A stretch of DNA of 64,000 nucleotides. Source: Geomonas limicola. GTDB lineage: Bacteria > Desulfobacterota > Desulfuromonadia > Geobacterales > Geobacteraceae. The DNA lies in the NCBI RefSeq assembly GCF_014193675.1, contig NZ_BLXZ01000003.1, forward strand, positions 124,001 through 188,000. Reading direction: 5' to 3'. The translations under genes were made by a program, and so were the position numbers. The notes under the pieces were generated by a model that made no database searches, was not told the DNA's origin, and was given only the letters and a program-made list of their open reading frames with translations. Below are positions 44,698 through 53,252 of the stretch, piece after piece (within the stretch, counting starts at the first letter, position 1; every line of letters starts with the position of its first letter).

Positions 44698-45999
44698 TCA
44701 GCTGGGAGGCTGCTCGGCCTGCTCCTTGATGATCCCCATGTTCACGTAGATGGGGCGCACCACGGCGCGCAGGGCGGGGAGCCGGTGCGCGAAGAGGAGA
44801 CCTGCGGCGAGGCAGCAGGCGGCCCCGACGAGCAGGGTCTTGCTGGGGCCGACGATCCCGGCCATGGTACCCGCTCCGAAGCTGCCGAAGGGGGCCATCC
44901 CGAGAAAGGCCATGGTGAAGAAACTCATCACCCTCCCCCGCTTGTCCTCCTCGATGATGGTCTGCAGGATGGTGTTGCTCCCCGCCACCACGCGCACCGC
45001 GCCGAAGCCGGTAGCGACCAGTGCGGCGAGCGAGACGGTGAGGTTCGTGGAGAGGGCGAAGCCGGCAATCCCCAGCGCCATGGTGACGGTGGCCAGCGCG
45101 ATGGAGCGCCCCAGCCCGAGGACGCTCTTTCTCGAGGCGAGGGTCATGGTACCGATGAGCGCCCCCAGCCCTGCTGCCGTCATCAGGAACCCGAAGGTGT
45201 GGGCGCCCCCCTTCAGGACCTCCTTGGCGAAGACCGGCACCAGCACCGTGTAGGGCATCCCGGTCAGGCTTATCAGCGACACCAGGAGGAGGATCGAGCG
45301 GATCGGGGTGAAGTCGAAGGCGTAGCGCAGCCCCTCCTTCAGTTCCTGCACCACCCGACGCCGCTCCTTCCCCAGGTGCGGGCTCGGTCCCAGTTTCATG
45401 GCGGCAAGTGCCAGGAGGACGGCGAGGTAGCTGACCGCGTTCAGTACGAAGCAGACCCCCTCTCCCGCCGAGGCGACCAAAAGCCCCGCAACCGACGGCC
45501 CGATGAGCCGCGCCCCCTGTACCATCGAGGAGTTGAGGGCGATGGCGTTGCCGAGGTCCTCCCTATCCTCGATGATCTCCACCACGAAGGACTGCCGGAT
45601 CGGCACGTCGAAGGCGTTCACCACCCCGAGTACCAGGCTCAGGGCCACGAGGTGCCAGACCTGGATGGTCCCGGAGAAGACCGCAGCGGCGAGCGCCACC
45701 GCCTGCAGCATGGCGAGCGCCTGGGTCATGATCAGGAGCGTGCGCCGGTTCCAGCGGTCGGCGAGCACACCGGCGACCGGCGAGAAGACGAAGGTCGGGA
45801 TCTGGCTGGCGAAGCCGACCACCCCCAGGAGGAAGGCGGAGCCGGTCAGCCGGTACACGAGCCAGCTCATGGCGACCTGCTGCATCCAGGTCCCCACCAG
45901 CGACACGCTCTGCCCCGCCATGAAGAGCCGGTAGTTGCGCAAACGCAGCGCCCGCAAGAGGATGGACCGCGAGCTCTTTTCCGCATGAGGCTCAGCCAT
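44698..45999 (-). CDS. MFS transporter (EntS/MFS_3-like exporter)
   Basis: 433 residues with 12 predicted membrane segments. Starts with LRLRNYRLFMAGQSVSLVGTWM; the A-motif-like loop GVLADRWNRRTLLIM near residue 80 and NAFDVPIRQSFVVEIIED are typical of MFS_3 exporters for siderophores or drugs. ATG 45999 was chosen; a GTG three codons upstream is an alternative. Neither has a clear SD, but a short leader ORF with a good SD overlaps the start. No siderophore cluster is visible nearby, so the substrate is open. Confidence 0.85.
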   Translation of the reverse strand: MAEPHAEKSSRSILLRALRLRNYRLFMAGQSVSLVGTWMQQVAMSWLVYRLTGSAFLLGVVGFASQIPTFVFSPVAGVLADRWNRRTLLIMTQALAMLQAVALAAAVFSGTIQVWHLVALSLVLGVVNAFDVPIRQSFVVEIIEDREDLGNAIALNSSMVQGARLIGPSVAGLLVASAGEGVCFVLNAVSYLAVLLALAAMKLGPSPHLGKERRRVVQELKEGLRYAFDFTPIRSILLLVSLISLTGMPYTVLVPVFAKEVLKGGAHTFGFLMTAAGLGALIGTMTLASRKSVLGLGRSIALATVTMALGIAGFALSTNLTVSLAALVATGFGAVRVVAGSNTILQTIIEEDKRGRVMSFFTMAFLGMAPFGSFGAGTMAGIVGPSKTLLVGAACCLAAGLLFAHRLPALRAVVRPIYVNMGIIKEQAEQPPS

Positions 46000-46027
46000 G
46001 GCGATCACCGGAACTTGTTTTTTGCAT
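45992..46027 (-). other. possible 11-codon leader ORF overlapping the MFS start
   Basis: ATG at 46027 with GGGGGAG upstream encodes MQKTSSGDRHG and ends at TGA 45992, inside the first codons of the MFS gene. It could couple translation of the weakly initiated MFS gene. Low confidence. Confidence 0.3.
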
Positions 46028-46297
46028 TACCACTCCCCCACCTTCAAATGCGCCACCCATAGCATTGCACATCATACCCATGATACCCCGACCGGGGAAC
46101 AATCATTCCTAAAAATTCTCCCTCTATCCGTCTCTTCGGTCACCCACGTGCACGGCCCGGGAACAGGCCCGGTTGCGGCCGCACTGTTTTCCAGTACCAT
46201 GCGGGGCTGATCTGTGCTACCAATGAGAAGCTAACCCTGGCTTCCACAGCCCCACGGAAGCCCCCCAACCACCTGGTCCCGTTAAGAAGTGAGTTCC

Positions 46298-47644
46298 ATG
46301 TCCAACCACATCCCGCGCCTGCTCAAACTGGCAGGCCCCATGATCCTTTCCACCTCGGCCATAAGCCTCATGCAGATCATCGACGCCATCGTCCTGGCGC
46401 GCTACTCGCGCGAGGCGGTGGCCGCCATCGGCCCTTCCGGCCTGGCCGTCATCCTCTTCCAGGGCTTTCTCTTTGGCACCGCGGGCTACGCCGGCACGTT
46501 CGTCGCCCACAGCCACGGCCGCGGCGACGCGGCTGGTGTGCGCAGCTCCGCCTGGCTCGGCATCCACACCGCGCTCATCTCCGGAGTGCTCGCCCTCCTG
46601 GTCGCCTGGCCCCTCGCCCAGCTCTTTTTCCTGGCCGGGCACGAGCCCCAGGTGGCCCGCGACGAGTGCAGCTACTTCCTGATCTGCCTTGCCGGCTCCC
46701 TCTTCCCGGTGCTCGGGTCGGCGCTCGCCGGCTGGCTTTCCGGTATCGGGCGACCGGTCCTGGTCACCGCGGTCACCTTCTTCTCGTTTATCATCAATGC
46801 CGTGCTTGCCTGGGGGCTGGTGCTGGGCGTCTGGGGACTGCCCCGCCTGGGGATCGCCGGCGCCGCGCTGGCCACGGTAATCGCCCAGGGGGTCGCGGCC
46901 ATTCTCTATGTCCTGTTGTTTTCCCGGTCCGGCGGCCTCGGCGACCAGGTTGCCGCCCGTTTCCGCTGGGCCGAGCTGAAGAACTTCCTGAAGCTCGCCA
47001 TGCCGATGGGGTTGCGCATCAGCGGCGAGCTTGCCGCCTGGACCCTGTTCCTCGTGGTGATCGGGAGGCTGGGGACCGTCCCCCTGGCCGCCTCGAGCCT
47101 CGCCTTCAGGATCAACGGCATGGCCTTCTTCCCGGCGCTCGGTCTCGGCCAGGCCGCCGGGATCCTGGTGGGGCATGCCCGGGGCGCCGGGAACGACCAC
47201 GAGGTGCCCGGCATCACCTGGCAGTCCCTTGCGGTCTGCGAACTCTGGATGCTCGTCATGTCGCTCCTCTTCGTCCTCTGTCCCGGCCCCCTCATGTCGT
47301 TCTTCGTGGGGCACGGCCCGGAGAGCGCCGAGGTCGTGGCAACCGGGATCATGCTCCTCAAGTTCGTGGCCTTTTACTGTCTCTTCGACGCCGCCAACGT
47401 CACCATCGGCTGCGTGCTCGCCTCGGCGGGGGACACCCACTGGATCGCCCGGAGCTTCTTCGTCTGCGGTCTCGGTTTCCTGGTCCTTTTGGGGCTCATC
47501 GACCGCTTCAGCCCGAGCCTCGTCGCCGAGTGGACCTTGGGCACCAGCTTCGTCTTCCTGACTGCGCTCTTGTGGTTTCTGCGTTTCAAGGGCGAGCGCT
47601 GGAAAGAGATCAAGGTGCTGCACGAGGCAGGCGAAGCGCTGTAG
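46298..47644 (+). CDS. MATE-family efflux transporter
   Basis: 448 residues, 12 membrane segments. Family pattern: LLKLAGPMILSTSAISLMQIIDAIVLARYSREAVAAIGPSG at the start and GIAGAALATVIAQGVAA in the first half; the second half repeats the fold (LAMPMGLRISGELAAWTLFLVVIGRLGTVPLAASSLAF). Couples Na+ or H+ import to export of drugs or metabolites. ATG 46298 starts the MSNHIPRLLKLAG segment; the SD is weak (AAGTGAG). It is oriented away from the MFS gene, so both could share a promoter region; nothing else was found in 46010-46297. Confidence 0.9.
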   Translation: MSNHIPRLLKLAGPMILSTSAISLMQIIDAIVLARYSREAVAAIGPSGLAVILFQGFLFGTAGYAGTFVAHSHGRGDAAGVRSSAWLGIHTALISGVLALLVAWPLAQLFFLAGHEPQVARDECSYFLICLAGSLFPVLGSALAGWLSGIGRPVLVTAVTFFSFIINAVLAWGLVLGVWGLPRLGIAGAALATVIAQGVAAILYVLLFSRSGGLGDQVAARFRWAELKNFLKLAMPMGLRISGELAAWTLFLVVIGRLGTVPLAASSLAFRINGMAFFPALGLGQAAGILVGHARGAGNDHEVPGITWQSLAVCELWMLVMSLLFVLCPGPLMSFFVGHGPESAEVVATGIMLLKFVAFYCLFDAANVTIGCVLASAGDTHWIARSFFVCGLGFLVLLGLIDRFSPSLVAEWTLGTSFVFLTALLWFLRFKGERWKEIKVLHEAGEAL

Positions 47645-47679
47645 CCAGGAGCGCGCCTCTAGGTCCCCCTTCGGAAAGG

Positions 47680-47900
47680 TTCTCCTGGGGATTTCCGGGA
47701 AAACTCAGGGCGCACAAGGCGGGCAGCAGCAGGCACTCCTCTCCGGCCAAAGGCGGTCGAATGAGGTCCCCTCTCCCCTTGCGGGAGAGGGACAGGGTGA
47801 GGGGGAAGGTCACGGGAGGGGGGGATGCAGTCTTCCGCGAAATTCCCAGATGAACCTCTGAAAATGGTGGGACAAGAGGGATTCGCCTTTGTTGTCCTTC
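47680..47900. repeat. dispersed ~180-bp repeat with REP-like core, copy 2
   Basis: Core TCCCCTCTCCCCTTGCGGGA with GAGGGACAGGGTGAGGGGGAAGG at 47766-47809. Left flank CTCCTGGGGATTTCCGGGAA, right flank ATGAACCTCTG..GATTCGCC also appear in degraded form at 48684-48815. Confidence 0.75.
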
Positions 47901-47918
47901 CGAGTCCCAGCAAACCCA

Positions 47919-47972
47919 CAAAAAAGCACCGGTCGCTGACGGGCCACATGCTTCGCCCGATAGCGCCGGTGC
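47919..47972 (-). terminator. terminator of the hemerythrin gene
   Basis: Minus-strand arms GCACCGGCGCT/AGCGACCGGTGC followed by TTTTTT. Confidence 0.7.
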
Positions 47973-47997
47973 CTTTGTTGGCCCGTCCTTTTACGGC

Positions 47998-48405
47998 TTA
48001 CCCCTGCAGTTTCTCGAACTCCTTGTACAGCGAGTTCTCCTCGTTTCTCTGCCTCTTGGTGATCGTCGAGTAGAGCTTGCCGAAGGCCTTGGCGAACTCG
48101 ATGTCGATCGGGGCGTCGTGCGCCGCGTACCTGTTGAAGAAGGAGATCACGTCCTTCGTGATGAGGTCCATGTCCTTGGCATAGAAGTCCACCGTCCGTT
48201 TCAGGGTCGGGTCCTTTTCCGCTGCGCGGTTCAGCGCCGGATAGAGTTGGTTGTCTTCCTTCTTCAGGTGCGCCAGCAGGCTCGCCTGCGCCGCCAGGAG
48301 GATCTGGTGCGTCTCCTTATGCGAAATGCCCGGGTCTTTCGCCCTGGTCAGCATCTTTTCCATCTCAACGTGGTCCCGTTTCAGTTCATCGATCAGTCGT
48401 GCCAT
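47998..48405 (-). CDS. hemerythrin-like HHE-domain protein
   Basis: A 135-residue four-helix bundle with the diiron ligands of the hemerythrin/HHE family spread as H-x-E and H residues: LKRDHVEMEKML near residue 9, KETHQILLAAQASLLAHLKKEDNQLYPAL near 30-60, and Asp/Glu-rich helix 4. May sense or scavenge O2 or NO. Between a dispersed repeat and an intergenic spacer, with its own terminator. Confidence 0.85.
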   Translation of the reverse strand: MARLIDELKRDHVEMEKMLTRAKDPGISHKETHQILLAAQASLLAHLKKEDNQLYPALNRAAEKDPTLKRTVDFYAKDMDLITKDVISFFNRYAAHDAPIDIEFAKAFGKLYSTITKRQRNEENSLYKEFEKLQG

Positions 48406-48639
48406 CGTCCTGCCCTCCCGAAGCTTTCATGTTCAACCGTCGTGGTTGTCCTGCCTGATTAAGACTATAGGACGGATCGCGGGAGCCCCCCTTGATGCAG
48501 GTCAAGAAAGCCGTTCTTCTTAGGCAGTCAACGGCAGGTCTGCCGGGTCGACGGTGCCCGGCAAGTCGATACAACGAGACCCCGGTAGCCGTTACGCTGC
48601 CGGGGTCTCCTGAGCCGTTCCCCCAAGATTGGGCGGAGG

Positions 48640-48829
48640 GCCTCTTTTTAAGTTCCAGTAATTCCAGGGAAGCTGCCCAGCCAGGTCCCCTCTCCCCTTG
48701 CGGGAGAGGGACAGGGTGAGGGGGAAGGCGCCACCTCACGACCGATGGCAGCTCCACCTGCCTGGGAGTACTCCCCCGAATTCCTTGATGAACCTCAGCA
48801 GAGGGGGCTTCGCCTCACCTGGGACGTGA
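48640..48829. repeat. dispersed ~180-bp repeat with REP-like core, copy 3
   Basis: Core identical to copy 2 over about 45 bp (48684-48728) with shared flanks CCAGGGAA and AGGCGCCACCTCACG..TGGCAGCT. The remaining 48406-48640 spacer is empty apart from a CGGGTCGACGGTGCCCG stem. Confidence 0.75.
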
Positions 48830-49126
48830 TCACTTGGCGATGATGAAATCGTAGATCCCCACCCCCTGGGTCAGCAGGTACTCTGCCGGCTCCTGGTGCA
48901 GGTTCAGGACCCGGTGCACCACCGGCGACTTCACCTGGGCGGTCTCCCCCGGCTCCAGGACCACGACGTGGTACGGGTCGCGCGTCTCGACCTGCAGCGC
49001 CCCCTTCAGGCAGACGAAGAAGTCGTTCACCTCGCTGTGGTGGTGCCATTCCGTGGATGCTCCGGCCTCGAGTTCCATTACCCTGACACAGACGTCCTTC
49101 GACTTGATGATCTCCCGCTTTGCCAC
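48830..49126 (-). CDS. cupin-domain protein
   Basis: A 98-residue small beta-barrel with a metal site WHHHSEVNDFFVCLKG near residue 26 and a second motif PVVHRVLNLHQEPAEYLL. Metal-binding cupins act as dioxygenases, isomerases or sensors; no substrate is inferred. Start GTG at 49126 has GGAGG at an ideal distance and gives MAKREIIKSK. Single gene. Confidence 0.8.
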   Translation of the reverse strand: MAKREIIKSKDVCVRVMELEAGASTEWHHHSEVNDFFVCLKGALQVETRDPYHVVVLEPGETAQVKSPVVHRVLNLHQEPAEYLLTQGVGIYDFIIAK

Positions 49127-49311
49127 AAAACACCTCCATTGCACACATGCTCGTTAACGACGTACTCATGGTATCGCCACCTTCTCTGAGAACTTGAGTA
49201 CCCGTAGGACAACTTCCTGCTAAACCTCAGTGTTAGGCAGAACCGTCCCGCCGGTTCAGGTTTCCTCTGTGTTCCTCTGTGCGCCTTTGTGGTCAAGGCT
49301 TCTAAGGGGCA

Positions 49312-49341
49312 AAAGGACCTGCCCAAAGAGGCAGGTCCTTT
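49312..49341 (-). terminator. terminator of the glycine-zipper gene
   Basis: Minus-strand AAAGGACCTGCC/GGCAGGTCCTTTT arms. Confidence 0.85.
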
Positions 49342-49361
49342 CTCTTACGGCAGCAACTCAG

Positions 49362-49607
49362 CTACCTGCCGCGGTAATAGCGCCGTCCCCCCTGATCGGT
49401 GAGGATGAAGCCGGTCAAGGCGCCGGCGGCACCGCCGACTACCGCGCCGACGGCAGGGCTGCCGCCGGACACCGCTCCCAGGAACGCCCCGCCGGCGGCA
49501 CCGATGGCGCCTCCGCTCAAGGTTCCCTGTTGTTGTCGATTCATCCCGACGCACCCCAAGGTGAGCAAAAGCGTCAGGACGATTGCGAAATATCTCAGCA
49601 CGTTCAT
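49362..49607 (-). CDS. glycine-zipper lipoprotein
   Basis: 81 residues. Lipobox LTLGC (about residue 20), then two GxxxG-rich segments (GGAIGAAGGAFLGAVSGG and VGGAAGALTGFILTDQGG), like small YMGG/OmpA-type zipper lipoproteins. Likely outer-membrane. Second gene of a two-gene unit with the secreted unknown at 49641-50102, followed by a terminator. Confidence 0.78.
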   Translation of the reverse strand: MNVLRYFAIVLTLLLTLGCVGMNRQQQGTLSGGAIGAAGGAFLGAVSGGSPAVGAVVGGAAGALTGFILTDQGGRRYYRGR

Positions 49608-49640
49608 AGTGGCCTCCTTACCCGGCCCGAGCCAGAAACG

Positions 49641-50102
49641 CTAGGGACCGGTCGAGCTGGCAAAGGGGCGATCCGCAATGCCGGCTTTCAGGTTCGGCCG
49701 CACCAGTTGGGCCCAGATGACGCCCAGCACCGGGAGATCGCCGTCCTCGGGGTGGTCGCGGTAGAAGCCGTCCACCCTCTGGATGATGGTGTCCATGGAC
49801 ACCCCCTTCAGGCCTTCGGCAAGTTTAGCCGTGAATCCCACCCTCTTGAGTTCGGGATGTTTCTGAATCACGTTTTCCTCGATTGTCACGACGTGGCCGA
49901 TGCCCCAGATGAACGCTACCTTGGCATCGGGCTGCAACACCTGCCATTGGGCTCCAGTCAGAACCGGCATTTCTTGAAGTGTCTTGCCCGTATCATTCTG
50001 GATCGGCAGATCGGCAGCAAAGACAGAACCCGCGCCCACCAAGCTCACCACAAGCGCCAGTGCGAAGCAGTGACGGACGACATTTTTGATACCTGTCTTC
50101 AT
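49641..50102 (-). CDS. secreted unknown protein
   Basis: 153 residues. Signal peptide of about 28 residues (VSLVGAGSVFAAD), mature domain predominantly helical with AFIWGIGHVVTIEENVIQKHPE and MDTIIQRVDGFYRDHPEDGDLPV. No family is recognised. Lies 33 bp upstream of the glycine-zipper gene on the same strand. Periplasmic or surface location. Confidence 0.7.
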   Translation of the reverse strand: MKTGIKNVVRHCFALALVVSLVGAGSVFAADLPIQNDTGKTLQEMPVLTGAQWQVLQPDAKVAFIWGIGHVVTIEENVIQKHPELKRVGFTAKLAEGLKGVSMDTIIQRVDGFYRDHPEDGDLPVLGVIWAQLVRPNLKAGIADRPFASSTGP

Positions 50103-50243
50103 GCCCTCACCTCCTTCATAGAGTGTTGGGTCCTCAGTCTGTCATTATAACAAAGTGAGCCAGCAAAGAGGAAAACTTCGGCCGCAGAGTCAGTCGGAAA
50201 CTGACCTGATCCAGGGAAAGGGCGGAAAAAGGATGGAGTTTTC

Positions 50244-50927
50244 TTACCAGCCGAGGGCGAGCTTGAGGCCCAGCACCCCGCCCAGGAGGATGAACATCGG
50301 CCGCACGATGCGGTGCCCCTGTTTCCGGCCGATGCGCGAGCCGAGGTAGGCCCCCAGCACCGAGCCCAGCGTGGAGGGGATCATGAGCGAAGCGTTGCCA
50401 AGGCCCGCCGCGGAGTAGATGCAGACGGCGAAGCTGTTCCAGAAGAAGGCGAGGACGTAGTAGCACCCCAGGGCGTTCATGAGGGGAAGGCCGCGGGTCT
50501 TGGTGAGCACCAGCGAGGTGAAAAGGCCGTTGCCCGAGCCGAAGAACGCCTCGTAGACCCCAAGCGGCAGGGCAAGGAGCGCCGTTAAGCCGCGGGAAAG
50601 CGACGGGGGGGTCTCTTTTTGCCCGAGCGCGGGGTTCACCGCCACGAGGACCGCGAGACCCAGGATGATGAGACCGATCACCCGCTTGAGGCCCGAGGGG
50701 TCGGCGCCGCGCACGAGGAGCGTGCCGCCGTAGGCGCCGGCCAGACCGCACAGGACCATGAGGCCGACGAGTTTCCAGTCGACGCTGCGCCCCTTGAGGT
50801 AGTTGCGGGCGGCGAGGAGCGTCCAGGCGGCGCCATTTAACTGGTTCGAGGCGATGGCGACCGGCAGCGGGAAACCGAAGGAGAGCCAGACCGGCGTGGT
50901 GAGCATGGACGCTCCCGCCCCGCTCAT
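50244..50927 (-). CDS. TSUP/TauE-SafE permease, N-terminus uncertain
   Basis: A sulfite- or organosulfonate-exporter-type membrane protein. From the ATG at 50927 it is 227 residues with seven or eight helices and the repeated GAG/GxxN pattern (SMLTTPVWLSFGFPLPVAIASNQLNG, EAFFGSGNGLFTSLVLTKTRG). The frame is open for another 33 codons upstream (SLIFAVSFLASLLS), which reads like the missing first helix, but contains no ATG, GTG or TTG. Either a rare ATT/CTG start is used or the 5' end has been lost. A CGCAAAG repeat begins just beyond. Confidence 0.75.
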   Translation of the reverse strand: MSGAGASMLTTPVWLSFGFPLPVAIASNQLNGAAWTLLAARNYLKGRSVDWKLVGLMVLCGLAGAYGGTLLVRGADPSGLKRVIGLIILGLAVLVAVNPALGQKETPPSLSRGLTALLALPLGVYEAFFGSGNGLFTSLVLTKTRGLPLMNALGCYYVLAFFWNSFAVCIYSAAGLGNASLMIPSTLGSVLGAYLGSRIGRKQGHRIVRPMFILLGGVLGLKLALGW

Positions 50928-51030
50928 CGCGCTTAACAGCGAGGCGAGAAAGGAGACGGCAAAGATGAGGGAGAAGTGGTTAAGAGAGTCGATAGGGAGG
51001 CCTTCTTTGAAAACGGAACATCTAATTCAC

Positions 51031-51240
51031 CGCAAAGACGCAAAGGGCGCGAAGAAACCTTCTGCCACAAAAAGGCACAAAAGTCACAAAAGAAAAAATA
51101 CCTTTCAAACCGGTTCGGCCCTGACCGTTGACGCAGCAGGCCGGACAGGGTACTAGCCGTCAGGTTTCTTAGCGTCTTTGCGTCTTTGCGGTAAAAAGGA
51201 TTTTGACTCTTTTGTGTCTTTTGTGCCTCGTTATGGCTAT
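51031..51240. repeat. inverted CGCAAAGACGCAAAG repeat
   Basis: ACCGCAAAGACGCAAAG at 51031-51048 and its reverse complement CTTTGCGTCTTTGCGGT near 51177 lie in opposite orientation, with a second inverted pair (AAAAAGGCACAAAAGTCACA and GTGTCTTTTGTGCCT) nested around them. Lies between the TSUP and hybrid-kinase genes; no other gene is seen in 50928-51236. Confidence 0.75.
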
Positions 51241-53252
51241 TTGGCCTTTGCCTCGAGCAGTTCGGCGATCATGCTGCGGCACTGGAAGAAGTTGATCGGC
51301 TTGGGGAGGTAGCGGTCCATCCCCGCCTCCAGGCAGCGCTGCTCGTCCTCCTTAAGGGTGTGTGCCGTCATCGCGATGATCGGGATGTGCCCCCCCTGCT
51401 CGGCCTCCTCCCGCCGGATCGCCGCGGTCGCCTCGAAGCCGTCCATCCCCGGCATCTGCACGTCCATGAGGATCACATCGAAGCCCCCCTTCCGCCACAG
51501 CCCGAGCGCCTGTATCCCGTTGCCGGCAAGCTCCGACTGGTAGCCCGACATGCGCAGGAGCTTCTGCAGCATCGCGCAGATGATCGGGTCGTCCTCGACC
51601 ACCAAGATCCGCGCCTTAACTGTCTGGCCGCCCGGCAGCGCGTCGAGGGGACCCGGCTCTCCGGCAGGCTCCCCGTCGGCCGCCGCAGCCGCCGCAGCCG
51701 CAATCTCGAAGGGTATGCTGCAGAAGAAGGTACTCCCCTCTCCTACCCGGCTCTCGCAGCCGATCTTCCCCCCCATGCGGCCCACGATCTCCTTGCTGAT
51801 GGCAAGCCCGAGCCCCATGCCACCGTAGCGGCGGGTATGCGAGTCGTCCAGCTGGCTGAACTCCATGAAGAGCAGGTCCCGCTTCCCCTCCGGAATGCCG
51901 ATACCGGTGTCCGTTACCCTGAAAAGAATCTCCTGGCGGCCGTCGGGAAGCCGCGCGCCGCAGCTTGCCGCGAGGACCACGCTCCCCTTTTCGGTGAACT
52001 TGAGAGCATTGCCGGCCAGGTTGGTGAGCACCTGGCTCAGGCGCACCTGGTCCCCGAGCAGCGTCTCCGGCAGTGTGTCCGCGAGTTCCAGGCGCAGTTC
52101 GAGCCCCTTGCTGCGCGCCACCGGCAACAGCAGGTGGAGGGTGTGCTCCAGGCAACCGCGCACCGAGAAGGGGTACCGGTCGATGGAGAGCTTGCCGGAC
52201 TCGATCTTGGTGAGATCCAGGATGTCGTTCAGGATGCGCAGCAGGGACTTGGCCGAATTCTGGGCCATCGCCAGCTGCTCGCGCTGCTCGTCTTCCAGCT
52301 TCCCCAAAAGGACCAGGTCGAGCATCCCCAAAACCCCGGTCATCGGCGTCCTCAGCTCGTGGCTCATATTGGCCAGGAACCGGCTCTTGGCCCGGGTGGC
52401 AGCTTCGGCGGCCAGCTTCGCCTCGTGCAGCTGCGCCTCCCGGTCGCGTTGTTCGGTGATGTCCGTGTTGCTGCCGAACCAGCGGGTCACCTTCCCCTGC
52501 GCGTCGCGCACCGGCAGGATGCGGGTCAGGAAGGGGCGGAAGACACCGTCGGCGCCGCGCAGCGGGAAGACCATGTCGAAGGTCTCCCCGCTGGCGATGG
52601 ACTCCTGCCAGCGCGTCATGACCTCGGGGAGGGCCTGCGGATCGTGCACCGACTGCCACCCCCACCCCGCCATCTGCTCGGGGGTGGTGCCGGTGTATTC
52701 GTACCAGCGCTTGTTGTACCAGAAGATCCAGCCGTCGCCGTTGGCCATCCAGCAAAGCTGCGGGATCGCGTCGGCCAAGGTGCGGAACAGCTCCTCGCTC
52801 TCTTTGAGCGCCGCTTCCCCTTTCTTGCGCTCGGTTATGTCGTGCATCATGACCATAATGGCCGGCTCGCCGTGGTCCTCGATGCGCAGGGCCGCCACCT
52901 CCACCTCGCGCACCTCCCCGCTGAGCCGCCGGATCCGGTTCTCGTTGGGCTCGATGCTCCCCTCGCGCAAGAGACGCTCGATCCGCTCCTGCATCACCGC
53001 GTGACCGTCGGGGTGCACGAAGTCGAAGGGAGAGCGCCCCAGCACCTGGTCCGCATCCACGGCGCCAAAGAGGGTGAGCGCTGCCGGGTTTGCGTACGCG
53101 ATGTTCCCTTGGTGGTTGATGAAAATGGCGACCTGCACGGAATCCACGACGGTGCGGAAACGCGCCTCGCTCTCCTCCAGGTTCTTCTGGCTCTGTACCT
53201 GGCGTGCCTGGGCAGTCGCGGCGGTTGGGGAGGGTTTGGAAGCAGGTGACAT
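51237..53252 (-). CDS. soluble hybrid histidine kinase (PAS-PAS-HisKA-HATPase-REC)
   Basis: 671 residues, no membrane segment. Two PAS domains (about 30-145 and 165-290; VDSVQVAIFINHQGNIAYANP, WFGSNTDITEQRDREAQL), a HisKA with FLANMSHELRTPMTGVLGM near residue 315, ATPase boxes (NALKFTEKG, DTGIGIP, YGGMGLGLAISKEIVGRMGG) and a receiver with VVEDDPIICAML and VILMDVQMPGMDGFEATAAI. No response regulator gene is adjacent. ATG 53252 was chosen. The signal is unknown; PAS could bind heme, flavin or nothing. Confidence 0.92.
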   Translation of the reverse strand: MSPASKPSPTAATAQARQVQSQKNLEESEARFRTVVDSVQVAIFINHQGNIAYANPAALTLFGAVDADQVLGRSPFDFVHPDGHAVMQERIERLLREGSIEPNENRIRRLSGEVREVEVAALRIEDHGEPAIMVMMHDITERKKGEAALKESEELFRTLADAIPQLCWMANGDGWIFWYNKRWYEYTGTTPEQMAGWGWQSVHDPQALPEVMTRWQESIASGETFDMVFPLRGADGVFRPFLTRILPVRDAQGKVTRWFGSNTDITEQRDREAQLHEAKLAAEAATRAKSRFLANMSHELRTPMTGVLGMLDLVLLGKLEDEQREQLAMAQNSAKSLLRILNDILDLTKIESGKLSIDRYPFSVRGCLEHTLHLLLPVARSKGLELRLELADTLPETLLGDQVRLSQVLTNLAGNALKFTEKGSVVLAASCGARLPDGRQEILFRVTDTGIGIPEGKRDLLFMEFSQLDDSHTRRYGGMGLGLAISKEIVGRMGGKIGCESRVGEGSTFFCSIPFEIAAAAAAAADGEPAGEPGPLDALPGGQTVKARILVVEDDPIICAMLQKLLRMSGYQSELAGNGIQALGLWRKGGFDVILMDVQMPGMDGFEATAAIRREEAEQGGHIPIIAMTAHTLKEDEQRCLEAGMDRYLPKPINFFQCRSMIAELLEAKAK

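Noticed and set aside
50134..50751. Competing minus-strand frame over the TSUP permease
   Set aside because: Arg/Pro/His-rich shadow translation; the other frame has clear membrane helices and family motifs.
51031..51240. CGCAAAGACGCAAAG runs as a c-di-GMP riboswitch (shares ACGCAAAG)
   Set aside because: Only the short motif is shared; the rest of the GEMM fold and a downstream aligned gene are missing, and the motif occurs as an inverted pair.
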